This document shows, in pieces, positions 32,392-41,696 of a stretch of 64,000 nucleotides of DNA (position 1 is the first letter of the stretch; the number at the start of each line of letters is the position of its first letter). The DNA is from Aphodovivens sp036306585 (GTDB lineage Bacteria > Actinomycetota > Coriobacteriia > Coriobacteriales > Eggerthellaceae). The notes under the pieces were generated by a model. It saw only the letters and a list, made by a program, of their open reading frames with translations. It had not been told where the DNA came from and searched no databases. The translations under genes and the position numbers were made by a program. Where the stretch lies: positions 1-64,000 of the forward strand of contig JAXJZF010000007.1 of NCBI GenBank assembly GCA_036306585.1, in the 5' to 3' direction.

Positions 32392-33258
32392 CTACATTAC
32401 GTAAAACAGCACGGCGAAAAAGTGGCATACGCTGCCGGCGAGCACCAGCACGTGGAAGATCGTATGCATGTAGCGGATTTTCTTCAGCACGTAGAACACG
32501 CAGCCCACGGTGTAGCAGACTCCCCCCGCCACCAGAAGCGCGAACCCCTGCGGCGGCAACGCGCCGACCAGCTGCGGCAGGAACCATACCACGCACCAAC
32601 CCAGGGCAAGGTAGAGCACCGCCGACACCCAACGCGGGCGGAACACCCAGAACGCCTCGACTGCCACGCCGGCGAACGCGATGGCCCACACGGCGACGAA
32701 CAGCCACACGCCTCCGTACGGAGCGAGCGTGATCAGGCAAAACGGGGTGTACGTTCCCGCGATGAACAGGTAGATGCAGCTATGGTCGAGTACCTTGAAC
32801 ACGCGCTTGGCGCCATCGGCCGAAATGGCATGGTACAGCGTGGACATGGTGTATTCCAGCAGCATGGTAATGGAGTACACCAGGGCGGTGACCAGGTAGA
32901 TCCCCCCGCCTTCACCCAGCGCCGCCACCACCAGGATGGGGATCGCCGCAATGGCGAGCAGGGCGCCGAGACCGTGACTGATGGAATTGGCGATCTCCTC
33001 GCCGAGGGTGTACTCGCGCACGTTACGCTTCCTACGCCGCTCGCTGGCGGGCGTTGCCGCGGTTTCGCCCCTATGGGCGTACGCATCGCGTGCGGTGCGC
33101 GGACGGAACTGCGAAGGGGTCCAATCGTGGACGGAGGGCTTGCTTTGAGGTTGCCCGGCATCGAAGCGCGTCTCCTGGACATGCGCGATCGTCAAGCGGC
33201 TACTTCGGCCACTCCCGTCGGCTGTCGATGTCGTCTGTGCGCTCATGGTGATTATCAT
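32392..33258 (-). CDS. trhA: Hemolysin III / TrhA-family membrane protein
   Basis: A 288-residue protein. A soluble 85-residue N-terminal extension (basic, RPRTARDAYAHRGETAAT) precedes the seven-helix PAQR-like membrane core: GEEIANSISHGLGALLAI, STLYHAI, LDHSCIYLFIAGTYTPF with the metal-binding His, and a final HTIFHVLVLAGSVCHFFAVLF. Bacterial members (TrhA, YqfA) tune membrane fluidity; the zinc-site residues are intact. The ATG at 33258 overlaps the stop of the PH-domain gene (ATGA), so it is translationally coupled; an ATG at 33246 is the alternative. Confidence 0.9.
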   Translation of the reverse strand: MIITMSAQTTSTADGSGRSSRLTIAHVQETRFDAGQPQSKPSVHDWTPSQFRPRTARDAYAHRGETAATPASERRRKRNVREYTLGEEIANSISHGLGALLAIAAIPILVVAALGEGGGIYLVTALVYSITMLLEYTMSTLYHAISADGAKRVFKVLDHSCIYLFIAGTYTPFCLITLAPYGGVWLFVAVWAIAFAGVAVEAFWVFRPRWVSAVLYLALGWCVVWFLPQLVGALPPQGFALLVAGGVCYTVGCVFYVLKKIRYMHTIFHVLVLAGSVCHFFAVLFYVM

Positions 33259-35144
33259 ACCGCATTCGCACGCGGTCTCACCCAGGCGAGCCAGGCGCGG
33301 GCATCATCTTCACAGACATCGACCAATTGCACGGTGGTACCGCCCGTGCCCGCCGCCGTGCGCACGGCGATGGTGGCGGTGCCGGCGCGGCGCTGGAACG
33401 GGTTGGTCTTTGTATAGCCGAATTGGATCTTCCGGCGGGGGAAGCTGACGGTCTCGCGCGCCATGCCACCATTGACCACCTGCATGAAACGACGGTTGTA
33501 CGCGAACCCGCTGTCGCGCGCCCACAGGATGGCGGCGATCACCTCCAGCACGAACACGATGGTGCACACCGCGTATGCCGCGACGGACACGATGTTGATG
33601 TAGGAGAGCATCTCCCGGTCTTCGCCGCCCGAAGCGCCCAGCACAAGGTTCGCGGCAACCTGCGCGCATGCCACGATGACGGCGATCCACAGGCCGGCGC
33701 CCTGCAGGAGGGAACGGCGAATGACCGCGCGGCGCACCGCCACCCTCGGCAGGCCGATGCGGTCGACAGGGATGTCAGCGAACTCGGGGATGATGCCCTC
33801 AAGGATCTGAGGCACGCGATCGAGTTTCACGAAGGGATGGATGACCAGACCCTGCTGGGAAAACCCCTGGTTCTGATCCGGCTGCGAGGAGCCGGCGGCG
33901 TCGATCTTCCCCAGCGACAGCTCGCAGTAGCCCAGAATGCGGCGGATGACGCTCTGCTTGACGACGACGGACTGCACACGGTCCACGTCGACGCCCTGGA
34001 TGCGGTGCTGCAGCAGCCCGTGCTCCACTTCCACGCGGCTGCCGCGGCGGCGTGCGACGAACCCGCCAAAGCGGATGCACGAGCTTGCAACCGACACGGC
34101 CCATAGGGCGAGAACCACCAGCAGCACCACAACGACGGTGAACAGCACCACGCTGCCACCGAACAGCCTGCCGCCGATGGAATACGCCACCGCCCCGGCG
34201 TTCTCGATGGAGCCGGCGACGGAGCCGATACCGCCCACCACCTGAAACACTGTCGCCAACGCGCCGATGAGCGCCAGCACGAAGCCGGTGTTGTTGGAAA
34301 GCCCGGTGAACACGAGCTCCTTGTTGGTCATGCGGCATTCATACGACGAGCGGCCCATGTCCACCGCTTCGCCGGCGAACACGCCGCGCACGTCGTCCCA
34401 TACCTCGGCGCCTATGTCCAGCACGTTGCCATCATGCAGGTGGGGGGCGGCTGCGGCGGCTTGCGAGGCCGGCTGTATCATCGCAGCGGGGATGGCGCCC
34501 GCCGGAGCGACCATCGTAGCGGGATCGGGGGCGGGCATGGCAGAGCTCGCAACGCAGGCGGCGTCGGATGCGTTTTCGAGCCCCAGCACACAGCGCTTAC
34601 GCGTGTACAGCTCCATACGCAGACGCTCCGCCTGGTCTTTTCGCATGTACGGGACGTTGATGGCGGTGTGCGACGCGCCGCCCGCCGTGTCGATGCTCAC
34701 CGTGCATACGCCGAAGATGCGCTGCAAAAGCGACGCACGCTGGTCCACCGATTGCACGCGCGCGTAGGGCACGTGCATGCGCTTCTTGTTGAAGATGCCC
34801 GAGTGCAGACTGAACTCGCTAGGCCCCAGCTCGTACCACAAGTGCCTGTAGGAGCGCCATTGGTACAGAAAAGCGACGATGCACGACAGCACGACGACGA
34901 GCGCAAGGCCGATCAATGCGACGATGGGCTTCATGCCGTCGTCGCCTCCCCCGAACAAGGTCTCCGCCAAGCTGCCGACGAAGGAGATGATGAGCGCCAT
35001 CACCATGACGCCCGCCACCTGCAGCGACCCCAGCCAAATGTAGCTGTGATGCACGTGGTGGCATTCGGATACCTGGGTAGGATCGACAGGCTGCGAAGGC
35101 ATGGTTTGGTCGTCAGGGTTGATTTCAAGCGCGCGCTCGTCCAT
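33255..35144 (-). CDS. bPH2-domain membrane protein (YdbT-like)
   Basis: A 629-residue protein with three bacterial PH (bPH2, DUF304) domains, each after a pair of membrane helices: GPSEFSLHSGIFNKKRMHVPYARVQSVDQ at about 110 (partial quote: VPYARVQSVDQ), VEHGLLQHRIQGVDVDRVQSV at about 370 and RETVSFPRRKIQFGYTKTNP at the end. A His-rich N-terminus (HHVHHSY) and an Ala/Pro-rich insert are present. These pairs (YdbS/YdbT) are poorly known and may protect against antibiotics or organise the envelope. The ATG at 35144 follows AGGAGGACGTGTG and overlaps the upstream stop (TGATG). Confidence 0.88.
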   Translation of the reverse strand: MDERALEINPDDQTMPSQPVDPTQVSECHHVHHSYIWLGSLQVAGVMVMALIISFVGSLAETLFGGGDDGMKPIVALIGLALVVVLSCIVAFLYQWRSYRHLWYELGPSEFSLHSGIFNKKRMHVPYARVQSVDQRASLLQRIFGVCTVSIDTAGGASHTAINVPYMRKDQAERLRMELYTRKRCVLGLENASDAACVASSAMPAPDPATMVAPAGAIPAAMIQPASQAAAAAPHLHDGNVLDIGAEVWDDVRGVFAGEAVDMGRSSYECRMTNKELVFTGLSNNTGFVLALIGALATVFQVVGGIGSVAGSIENAGAVAYSIGGRLFGGSVVLFTVVVVLLVVLALWAVSVASSCIRFGGFVARRRGSRVEVEHGLLQHRIQGVDVDRVQSVVVKQSVIRRILGYCELSLGKIDAAGSSQPDQNQGFSQQGLVIHPFVKLDRVPQILEGIIPEFADIPVDRIGLPRVAVRRAVIRRSLLQGAGLWIAVIVACAQVAANLVLGASGGEDREMLSYINIVSVAAYAVCTIVFVLEVIAAILWARDSGFAYNRRFMQVVNGGMARETVSFPRRKIQFGYTKTNPFQRRAGTATIAVRTAAGTGGTTVQLVDVCEDDARAWLAWVRPRANAV

Positions 35145-35635
35145 CACACGTCCTCCTGGGCGATGCGGGCAAGCTCGGCGGCACGGTCGCGCAGCTGCTC
35201 AGCCACCTCGGCCGCGAGGCCCGGGATCTCATGCTCGCCGGCGGCCGTGGCCACCGTGGCGCTGGCCAAGCCGAAAGCGCGCTGGATGGGCCCTTGGCGC
35301 GTGTCGGTGTTCTGCACGCGAACGAACGGTATGACGTAGCGCTTGCGCCACACGATGCCCTTGGCGATGTCCAGGTAGTCTTCGGAGAGCTCGTAGCGCC
35401 ACCGCGCATAGCGGATGGGCGGCAGCACCGCCAGCCACACGATCAGGCACAAGGCCCAAACCGCGCCGATCGCTGAGGCGATGACGCCCGCCAACGCAGC
35501 CTGCGGGTTTACCAAGGCGATGACGAGCGGCGCCGCGATGAGACAGAGGAACAGCACGCAGATCCACACGGCATCGTTGATGCGCCAGACGGTCTTCACG
35601 CGCGGGTCGAGCTGGTTAGCCGGCAGCTCCTTCAT
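35144..35635 (-). CDS. bPH2-domain membrane protein (YdbS-like)
   Basis: A 163-residue partner of the larger PH protein: two membrane helices (about 23-42 and 49-72) and one bPH2 domain with YELSEDYLDIAKGIVWRKRYVIPF and VRVQNTDTRQGPIQRAFGLASATVATAAG, where VRVQNT and GLA-type turns are typical. The stop overlaps the start of the YdbT-like gene. It is the first gene of the PH-PH-TrhA unit. Confidence 0.9.
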   Translation of the reverse strand: MKELPANQLDPRVKTVWRINDAVWICVLFLCLIAAPLVIALVNPQAALAGVIASAIGAVWALCLIVWLAVLPPIRYARWRYELSEDYLDIAKGIVWRKRYVIPFVRVQNTDTRQGPIQRAFGLASATVATAAGEHEIPGLAAEVAEQLRDRAAELARIAQEDV

Positions 35636-35931
35636 GGGCCCTCCTGATGATCGACGGATGAGTGCGAGCGGCGATGACGTTTCACCTTTTCATCTTAGCA
35701 AAGGCCTCGCAGAATGCAGGGCGCCGTGGAATATCCGTTACCATGCGCCTCCTTCGAACAGCTTCAAGGGATCCGCGCCGGCGTCGGATGCGGCGGCGCA
35801 GGGATTCCCGGCATTCCACGCCGTCCGGGGCCGGAGGGACGCGCCGCGTCCGGCGCAATGAGAGGTATACTCATCTGCGGCAAAACGGAACGCGCGGCCC
35901 CACCGGGAGCCGCTGGGAAAAGGAGTTCGAC

Positions 35932-36375
35932 ATGACCTACGACGAACTTAAGGAACTGATCAAGGAAGCGCTGAAGGCGCACGACAAGCCGCGGCTTTCC
36001 ATCCTGCGCCAAGTACACGGTGAACTGAAGAACATCGAGGTGGACGAGCGCCGCGAGATCACCGATGCCGATGTGGCCGCCATGCTCAAGCGCGTCATCA
36101 AGCAGACGCGCGAGACGCTGGAAGGCTCCATCAAGGCCGGCAATAACCAGGAGCGCACCGACATCCTCACCGCCCAGGTGGAGATCCTGGAAAGCCTGCT
36201 GCCCAAGCAAGTGTCGGGCGACGAGCTGATGACGCTCATCGACACCGTGCTGTCCGAAACCGGCGCCACCACGAAAAAGGAGATGGGCAAGATCATGGGC
36301 GCGCTCACCCAGAAGACCGACGGCAACTTCGACAAAGCCGCTGCAGCCAAGGAGCTGCAGAGCCGCTTGGCATAG
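35932..36375 (+). CDS. GatB/YqeY-domain protein
   Basis: A 147-residue all-helical protein with the YqeY pattern: DKPRLSILRQVHGELKNIEVD at the start, and the conserved LLPKQVSGDELMTLIDTVL with KKEMGKIMGALTQKTDGNFDKAAAAKELQSRL at the end (partial quotes used here: MGKIMGALTQ, FDKAAAA). The domain occurs at the end of GatB, where it binds the tRNA D-loop; freestanding YqeY proteins are thought to help tRNA-dependent amidation or sit in rpsU operons. Here it is a lone plus-strand gene with a good RBS (AAGGAGTTCGAC). Confidence 0.92.
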   Translation: MTYDELKELIKEALKAHDKPRLSILRQVHGELKNIEVDERREITDADVAAMLKRVIKQTRETLEGSIKAGNNQERTDILTAQVEILESLLPKQVSGDELMTLIDTVLSETGATTKKEMGKIMGALTQKTDGNFDKAAAAKELQSRLA

Positions 36376-36407
36376 CGCAGCGACCCCGCAACCGTCGAAC
36401 GGCTGCA

Positions 36408-36450
36408 AAGGGGTCCTTTCGCTTTTCTCGGAGAAACGGAAGGACCCCTT
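36408..36450. terminator. Bidirectional terminator after the YqeY gene
   Basis: AAGGGGTCCTT (36408-36418) and AAGGACCCCTT (36440-36450) enclose a 21-base loop, between the YqeY gene and the convergent DUF4190-like gene. Confidence 0.65.
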
Positions 36451-36490
36451 CCTTCTCCGTTCGCGGGCGCGGATGTTCCGCGCAGCTGCG

Positions 36491-37600
36491 CTAAGAAAGG
36501 CCGAACAGGTATTTCATCTCGCTATCCCAAGATGCCTCGTCGACGACCCAGGTGCCGTCTTCGTTGAGCACGTCCACCGAGAAGTACCCATCGGGGTACA
36601 GAGGAGCCTCCTCCACCGCCTGCAAGATGAACTCACCGAGCTTCGCCTTGCGCTCGTCTTCGGTGGCGTCTTCATGCTGCGAGCTATCGATGTAGGCGCC
36701 CAGCGCATCCGTGAATGAATCCATGATGTCGTAGGAGTCCTTCGCCGTCACGTCTGCCGACACGAAACCGTCGTCCGCTCCGCTATACGCGCTTGCCAGG
36801 CAAACTTCCGCAGCGAAGCCCTCCAGCGCAGCAGCGCCGTATTCCGCCGGATCCACCCCGCATTCCTGCATGCTGTAGCCGGTCAAGGCAGTGAAATCCT
36901 CATCGGCGACCGCGCCCACTTCGGCAGCCATTTCCCCGTCGCCTTCCACAAGCTGCGTGAGGCGAGCGCCCACCGCGTCGACCGCTTCCCGCTCGTCATC
37001 GGAGGTGATCGCACCCGCCTCGATGCTGTAGCCCGTCTGACCAGCGGGAAGCTCGCCGTTCAAGATGCCATCGACCGCCGAGGAAAACGTCGTTGTGCCC
37101 ATGACCGTCGTTGCAGCGGTAATGACGATGGACAAGATGATGGCGAGGATGCCGCAGGTGCGCCCGGTTCGCGCGAAACCCGTGCTGGCACGTCCCTTCA
37201 GATGGAACCCCGCAAAAACGATGGCGACGATGCCCACGACCATGCCGAGCGGCGGCGATACGAAACACGTCACGATAGCGATGATGCCGCAGATGAGGGA
37301 GACAGCTCCCGCTGCACCGCCCTTCCTCCCCGCACCCGTGCCCTGTGAGGCGACGACAGGACGAGCCGATGCGGAGCCCGGGTCGGGAGCCCACGAGGAG
37401 GCACTTTGGCGATAGCGCGGCGCATTGAACGACACCGTGTCGTTTTCCTTGCATCTCCGGAAGCCGAACCTGCCGGAGAATAGGCCGCCTTGCGGTTCGA
37501 CGGCACGCTTTTGGATGGGCCGGGTGGGCTGCACCACCGGAGCCGTCGACTCCCGATCGGCGTTCCCGTAGCCGGCATCTCCGAGCCTTGCGTCATCCAT
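36491..37600 (-). CDS. DUF4190-like membrane protein with extracellular domain
   Basis: A 369-residue protein. Residues 1-95 are a polar, low-complexity cytoplasmic part; two helices at about 97-170 form a DUF4190-like pair (AGAVSLICGIIAIVTCF, GFARTGRTCGILAIILSIVI); the C-terminal 200 residues are acidic and likely outside, including AAGTAT-type Ala/Asp-rich helices and a tail that may be a DUF5105-like lipoprotein domain (weak). The cysteine in MQECGVDPAEYG and another in EVCLASAYSG could form a disulfide. The ATG at 37600 follows GGGGGTAGGCA. Function unknown. Confidence 0.7.
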   Translation of the reverse strand: MDDARLGDAGYGNADRESTAPVVQPTRPIQKRAVEPQGGLFSGRFGFRRCKENDTVSFNAPRYRQSASSWAPDPGSASARPVVASQGTGAGRKGGAAGAVSLICGIIAIVTCFVSPPLGMVVGIVAIVFAGFHLKGRASTGFARTGRTCGILAIILSIVITAATTVMGTTTFSSAVDGILNGELPAGQTGYSIEAGAITSDDEREAVDAVGARLTQLVEGDGEMAAEVGAVADEDFTALTGYSMQECGVDPAEYGAAALEGFAAEVCLASAYSGADDGFVSADVTAKDSYDIMDSFTDALGAYIDSSQHEDATEDERKAKLGEFILQAVEEAPLYPDGYFSVDVLNEDGTWVVDEASWDSEMKYLFGLS

Positions 37601-37702
37601 TGCCTACCCCCGATCTCCCCGTCCCGGCCGGGCGCATGCCCTCGGCGCACCCGCATCGCTGTCGCCGCTTCCGCGCAAACCGCTTCGCCACGTTTTTTCT
37701 GC

Positions 37703-37708
37703 AGTATA
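37703..37708 (-). promoter_or_regulatory. Extended -10 of the DUF4190-like gene
   Basis: TTGCTATACT on the minus strand, an extended -10 (TGC plus TATACT) about 100 bases before the ATG. Confidence 0.45.
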
Positions 37709-37710
37709 GC

Positions 37711-37736
37711 AAGGAGCCCGCTTACGCGGGCTCCTT
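37711..37736. terminator. Terminator after cydB
   Basis: AAGGAGCCCGC/GCGGGCTCCTT with a 4-base loop, about 57 bases beyond the cydB stop at 37793. Only short T runs follow on either strand, so it is moderate in strength. Confidence 0.5.
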
Positions 37737-37792
37737 TCGGGGGGTTATTCGATTACCACTCGCACACGATCGAGCGAACCTGCCCTGCCTTT

Positions 37793-38818
37793 CTACGCCA
37801 CGTCCTTTTCGGAGATCCTTCCGCGGAACGTGCGGTAGATAACCACATGGTAGACGAGCACCAGCGGCAGGCCGATGCAGGTGATGATGGTCATCCACAT
37901 CAGCGACAAATCGGTGGCGGAACCATTCATGAGCGTGATGCTCGCGCCCACGCTGTCGACGGAGGCGACCACCAGATTCGGGAACATGGAGGTCGCCAGC
38001 AGCCCCACCAGCATGATGGCGGCGACGCACTGGGCAAGAAACGCCGGCTTGTCGCCCGACTCCTTGCGGCCCAACACGATGGATGCGGCGATCGCCACCA
38101 CGAACAGGACGGCGAACGCCCAGCGCGCGACGCCCAGCGTCGGATCCATGGCGGGTTGGATGACGAAGTGTCCGAACACCGACACGACCACGAACAAGAC
38201 CAGCACGACAATGCCCAGCGGCATGCGCAGCTTGGCGGCACGGGTGCGCAGATCGGAGCCGATCTCGGCCTTCAACGCCACCCAACATGCGCCGGCGGCC
38301 AGGAACATCGCAAGACCCAGCAGTCCGGTGAGCAGCGTGAACGGCGTCACCAGACCCAACAGCGGAATACCCGCGTAGTCGCCGTTGGCGTCCATGGGGA
38401 TGCCCGCGTAAATATTGCCCACGGCCACGCCGAACAGCAACGCCGGCAGCAGCGAGCCGATGATGAAGCACGCATCCCAGGCTTTGCCCCACTTGGGATC
38501 ATGGGCGCGGAACTCCAGCGAAACGGCGCGCACGATCAACCCGAACAGCACCAGCATGATGGCCAGGTAGAAGCCCGAGAACGTGGTGGCATAGGCCATG
38601 GGAAACGCCGCGAACAGCGCGCCACCAGCCGTGAGCAGCCACACCTCGTTACCGTCCCACACCGGGCCGATGCTGCGGCGGACCACCGCGCGCTCGCCTT
38701 CGGTCTTCGCGATGAAGGGGTACAGCACGCCGGCGCCCAAATCGAACCCATCGAGCACGAAGTAGCCGGCGATAAGAACGAAGATCAAAAAGTACCAAAG
38801 GCACTGGAAGATTGACAT
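37793..38818 (-). CDS. cydB: Cytochrome bd oxidase subunit II
   Basis: Pairs with CydA in the quinol oxidase that reduces oxygen to water with high affinity. The 341-residue protein has about nine membrane helices, the N-terminal FQCLWYFLIFVLIAGYFVLDGFDLG (partial: YFVLDGFDLG), and GPVWDGNEVWLLTAGGALFAAFP, the CydB signature. Start is uncertain: ATG 38818, GTG 38824 and GTG 38833 are in frame; a short AAGGAC lies just upstream, so 38824 is also plausible. It follows cydA with little or no gap. Confidence 0.95.
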   Translation of the reverse strand: MSIFQCLWYFLIFVLIAGYFVLDGFDLGAGVLYPFIAKTEGERAVVRRSIGPVWDGNEVWLLTAGGALFAAFPMAYATTFSGFYLAIMLVLFGLIVRAVSLEFRAHDPKWGKAWDACFIIGSLLPALLFGVAVGNIYAGIPMDANGDYAGIPLLGLVTPFTLLTGLLGLAMFLAAGACWVALKAEIGSDLRTRAAKLRMPLGIVVLVLFVVVSVFGHFVIQPAMDPTLGVARWAFAVLFVVAIAASIVLGRKESGDKPAFLAQCVAAIMLVGLLATSMFPNLVVASVDSVGASITLMNGSATDLSLMWMTIITCIGLPLVLVYHVVIYRTFRGRISEKDVA

Positions 38819-38825
38819 ATCCACG

Positions 38826-40241
38826 TTACTCACCGTCCTTTGCAGCACCCGTCGACGCCGTGGCGGCAACGGCGCCGTCGTCGGGCCCCTTCTTGATGAA
38901 GTGGGCCATGATGCGCACGTACGCCACGAAGATGAACAGGTAGATGAGCGTGAACAGCACGATGGTGACGAGCACCTCCACCGGCGACACCGACTGCGAG
39001 ATGGCATTGCTGGTGAGCAGGCTCACGCCGTCGGGACCCGTCGCAGACGGATACACCACCCACGGCTGACGACCGACCTCGGCAGTGATCCAACCGGTCA
39101 AAATGGCGATGAACGGGAACAGCGGGCTGATGCACAGCAGACGCTGCAACCAGCGCTTATCCTTGATCTTGCCGCCGCGCATGAAGACGAGCGCCAGCAC
39201 GACCGTGACCAGGATCAGCCCGAACATGATGACCATCAGGTGATAGCTCTGAAACACCGCGTTGACCGGCAGGTCCCCCACGCTCAGGCCGGCATACTGC
39301 TCGGTTTGCGCCAGCTGGTTCAGGCCCATGTACTCGGTGTCCCACGTCCCGGTTGCCAAGAAGCTGGTGCCTCCCGGAATGGCAATGGGCGAGATGACTT
39401 CCTGGGAAGCCTCGTCAACCCAGCCGAATGCGTACAGCGGGGGCACCTCGGAATCGTACATGCCCTCCATCATCGCCAGCTTGGTGGGCTGCTCCTCGGC
39501 GACCTCGACCGCCGAGGAATGGGCGAACACCAAAAGCACGCACGTCGCGCAGATCCCCACTACGGCGCCGATCTTTATGGCCTTCTGGGCGAAGTCCTGA
39601 TGGCGCTTCTTCAGCAGATAATAGCCGCCCACGGCCATCGCAACAAACGCGCCCATCACCAGCAAAGCCGAGACGGTATGGCCATAGCGCGGCAGCGTAG
39701 AGGGGTTGAACGCAGCAGCCAAGAAATCGGTGATGACCGCACGCGACCCGTCGGCAGCAAGCTCGGCGCCGGCAGGGGTCTGCATCCAGGAGTTGGCAAT
39801 GATGATCCACAGGGCCGACAGGCACGAGCCGAACCATACCAACCAAGCGCTGGCCAGATAGAACTTGCGGTTCACCTTACCGCGGCCGAACAAAAGCACG
39901 CCCAGGAACACCGACTCCAAGAAGAACGCCAGCAGCGCTTCAGCAGCCAGTGGGGCTCCGAAGATGTCGCCCACGAACCTCGAGTAATCTGCCCAGTTGG
40001 TGCCGAACGAGAACTCCATGGTGATGCCGGTCGCTACGCCGACAGCGAACGTCACCGTGAACAGCTTCACCCAGAACCTCGCAGCATGCTGGTCCTTCTC
40101 GGACCCCGAACGGAAGGCGCGCGTCTCGAAGATGGCCATGATGAGGCCGATGCCGATCGAGAGCGGCACGAAGATGAAGTGGTAGACCACCGTGAGCGTG
40201 AACTGAATGCGTCCCAGCATGACAGGATCAAGCCAATCCAT
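38826..40241 (-). CDS. cydA: Cytochrome bd oxidase subunit I
   Basis: Haem-bearing quinol oxidase subunit. The 471-residue protein begins MDWLDPVMLGRIQFTLTV and has the haem-ligand region YHFIFVPLSIG, the helix EFSFGTNWADYSRFVGDIFGAPLAAE (partial: FGTNWADYSRFVGD) and GRQPWVVYP with the quinol loop of the short type. The cytochrome bd lets this otherwise anaerobic-looking genome cope with low oxygen. The ATG follows AGAAAGGAGGGAGGGGAA. The region upstream (40242-40430) holds only a weak TACAAT-type -10. Confidence 0.96.
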   Translation of the reverse strand: MDWLDPVMLGRIQFTLTVVYHFIFVPLSIGIGLIMAIFETRAFRSGSEKDQHAARFWVKLFTVTFAVGVATGITMEFSFGTNWADYSRFVGDIFGAPLAAEALLAFFLESVFLGVLLFGRGKVNRKFYLASAWLVWFGSCLSALWIIIANSWMQTPAGAELAADGSRAVITDFLAAAFNPSTLPRYGHTVSALLVMGAFVAMAVGGYYLLKKRHQDFAQKAIKIGAVVGICATCVLLVFAHSSAVEVAEEQPTKLAMMEGMYDSEVPPLYAFGWVDEASQEVISPIAIPGGTSFLATGTWDTEYMGLNQLAQTEQYAGLSVGDLPVNAVFQSYHLMVIMFGLILVTVVLALVFMRGGKIKDKRWLQRLLCISPLFPFIAILTGWITAEVGRQPWVVYPSATGPDGVSLLTSNAISQSVSPVEVLVTIVLFTLIYLFIFVAYVRIMAHFIKKGPDDGAVAATASTGAAKDGE

Positions 40242-40355
40242 TTCCCCTCCCTCCTTTCTAAATTTGTCGCCGCGCCCCTTATGCGCAACGAAGAATCGGA
40301 GAGCGCGTCACCAGGCGAAAGCGCAGATAGCCAAGCGGGGCACACTCCCTATTTC

Positions 40356-40361
40356 ATTGTA
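40356..40361 (-). promoter_or_regulatory. Possible -10 of cydAB
   Basis: TACAAT on the minus strand, about 115 bases before the cydA ATG; no good -35 at 16-18 bases. Confidence 0.3.
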
Positions 40362-40529
40362 GCACCTTGAAACCGTAAATCGGATCCAATTGCTAGTAAT
40401 TTCGTGGCAATTTACTTTGAAAGGAGGGCCCCGGTCGTCGACGTTGCGAGAAACGGCGCAGAATGCCCGGGCCGACTCGGGTCCTGCTCCGACCAGTCGC
40501 CGGCATGCGCGAGCTGCACGAGGGCGAGG

Positions 40530-40679
40530 CAGGCAACGCCATGTCCGGAAAGGAAAGGCTCCTCTCCCATCTGGACACCGTCTTGTCGGCGGCCCCATCT
40601 TCCGAGCCAGATCGAGCTGGGCCATTCCCGCTTCCTTACGAAGGGCCGCTATGACGTCTCCGAAGTTTTGCTAGGCCAT
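40530..40679 (-). pseudogene. Broken XRE-family (Cro/C1-type) regulator
   Basis: After an RBS-like GAAAGGAACAATC the reading starts ATG GCC TAG: an amber stop is the third codon. Read through it, the next codons give QNFGDVIAALRKEAGMAQLD and LARKMG, then a one-base frameshift near 40592 leads to AADKTVSRWERSLSFPDMAL. Together these are a typical helix-turn-helix of the XRE type (TQ.DLA.KMG...VSRWERSLSFPD). Further downstream the frame is lost. The gene is inactive unless reinitiation rescues it. Confidence 0.7.
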
Positions 40680-40941
40680 GATTGTTCCTTTCGGTGGACG
40701 ACTTCGATATGAGATCGATCATCATGCAAAGCCGCCTAGCGCTCAACCGACTATCGGTCGAGTCGGCTCGACCGCCAGCAGAGTCGCAGTTTGCCCCAGA
40801 TATATAGGTTGTTTCCCATCCTGCAGGCGCAACGTGCCGGGCTCATCGCCTATCAAGACAGACATTGCCTACGATGCGGCCGCCAACATTCCTTTGGCAC
40901 TGCCAACCGAAAGCGTTGGAAAAAGCGAACGAAGGATGAAG

Positions 40942-41690
40942 CTACGCGTTGAAGACATGCTCGTCCAGACGGCGAAATGCCTCTCGCGCGCGACAGCGGA
41001 AGCGCCAGGTTCATGCGAATGGCGTGCTCGCCATAGAGGAGGTGGCCGTCCTGACATCCCACGCCCGCGCGCCACCCTGCACGCAACAGCCAATCGAGGT
41101 CGCGCCCGTGCTCCCCAAGCCAGCCCGTGCAATCGAGGAAAAGCATGCAGGTGCCTTCAAGACGCGCGAGTTCAACACCGGGGAAATGCTCGGCAATACA
41201 GCCGTACGCGAAGTCGACATTCGCGTCGATCACCTGGCAGGGCTCCCACACGCGTCCGCACGGGTTATGAGGAGAGCAGGATATGGCGGCATGAACCTCC
41301 GTTCTGCACGAGCTTGCGCTCCATATCGGCAAAATCCATATGCCAGATGCCTTTTTCGTCACGAACGAGCGACGAGCGAACGATGCGGTACCCGGCGTTC
41401 TCGATCGACCCGGTGAAACCGATGCAGGTAGGGCTGTGAACCAGCACCGCGTCGCCCGGCTGGGCGAATGCGGCGAGCGTCGATGCCACGCCACCGCGTA
41501 CCCCGTTCTCATAGCCGATATGTTCGGACGCAAGGCCAGTGACGCCGTTACGGTCGCGCTGCCAGTCGATGATCGCCTAGAAGTATTCGTCCCGTGGGAC
41601 GAAATAACCGAAATGCGGCTCGCGCACGCGGGCGACGAGGGCATCCTGGATGGCGGGCAGCAGGCGAAGCGTCCTCGCGCATACCCCCAC
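40942..41690 (-). pseudogene. Broken MalY/PatB-type aminotransferase
   Basis: Pieces of a PLP cystathionine beta-lyase-like protein can be read in order on the minus strand. N-terminal residues are missing. REPHFGYFVPRDEYF ends at an amber stop (about 41579), then DWQRDRNGVTGLASEHIGYE and the stretch up to SCRHILLSS, a frameshift near 41275, then PHNPCGRVWEPCQVID. At this point a large internal part, including the PLP lysine region, is absent, and the C-terminal AYGCIAEHFPGVELARLEGT and LLYGEHAIRMNLALPLSR continue. A further frameshift yields AFRRLDEHVFNA and the original stop at 40942. It begins right behind hypD. Confidence 0.78.
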
Positions 41691-41696
41691 CACGGT

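Noticed and set aside
36491..37600. Assignment of the C-terminal domain as a DUF5105-like lipoprotein domain
   Set aside because: The resemblance is only in general acidic helical character; not enough to name the domain.
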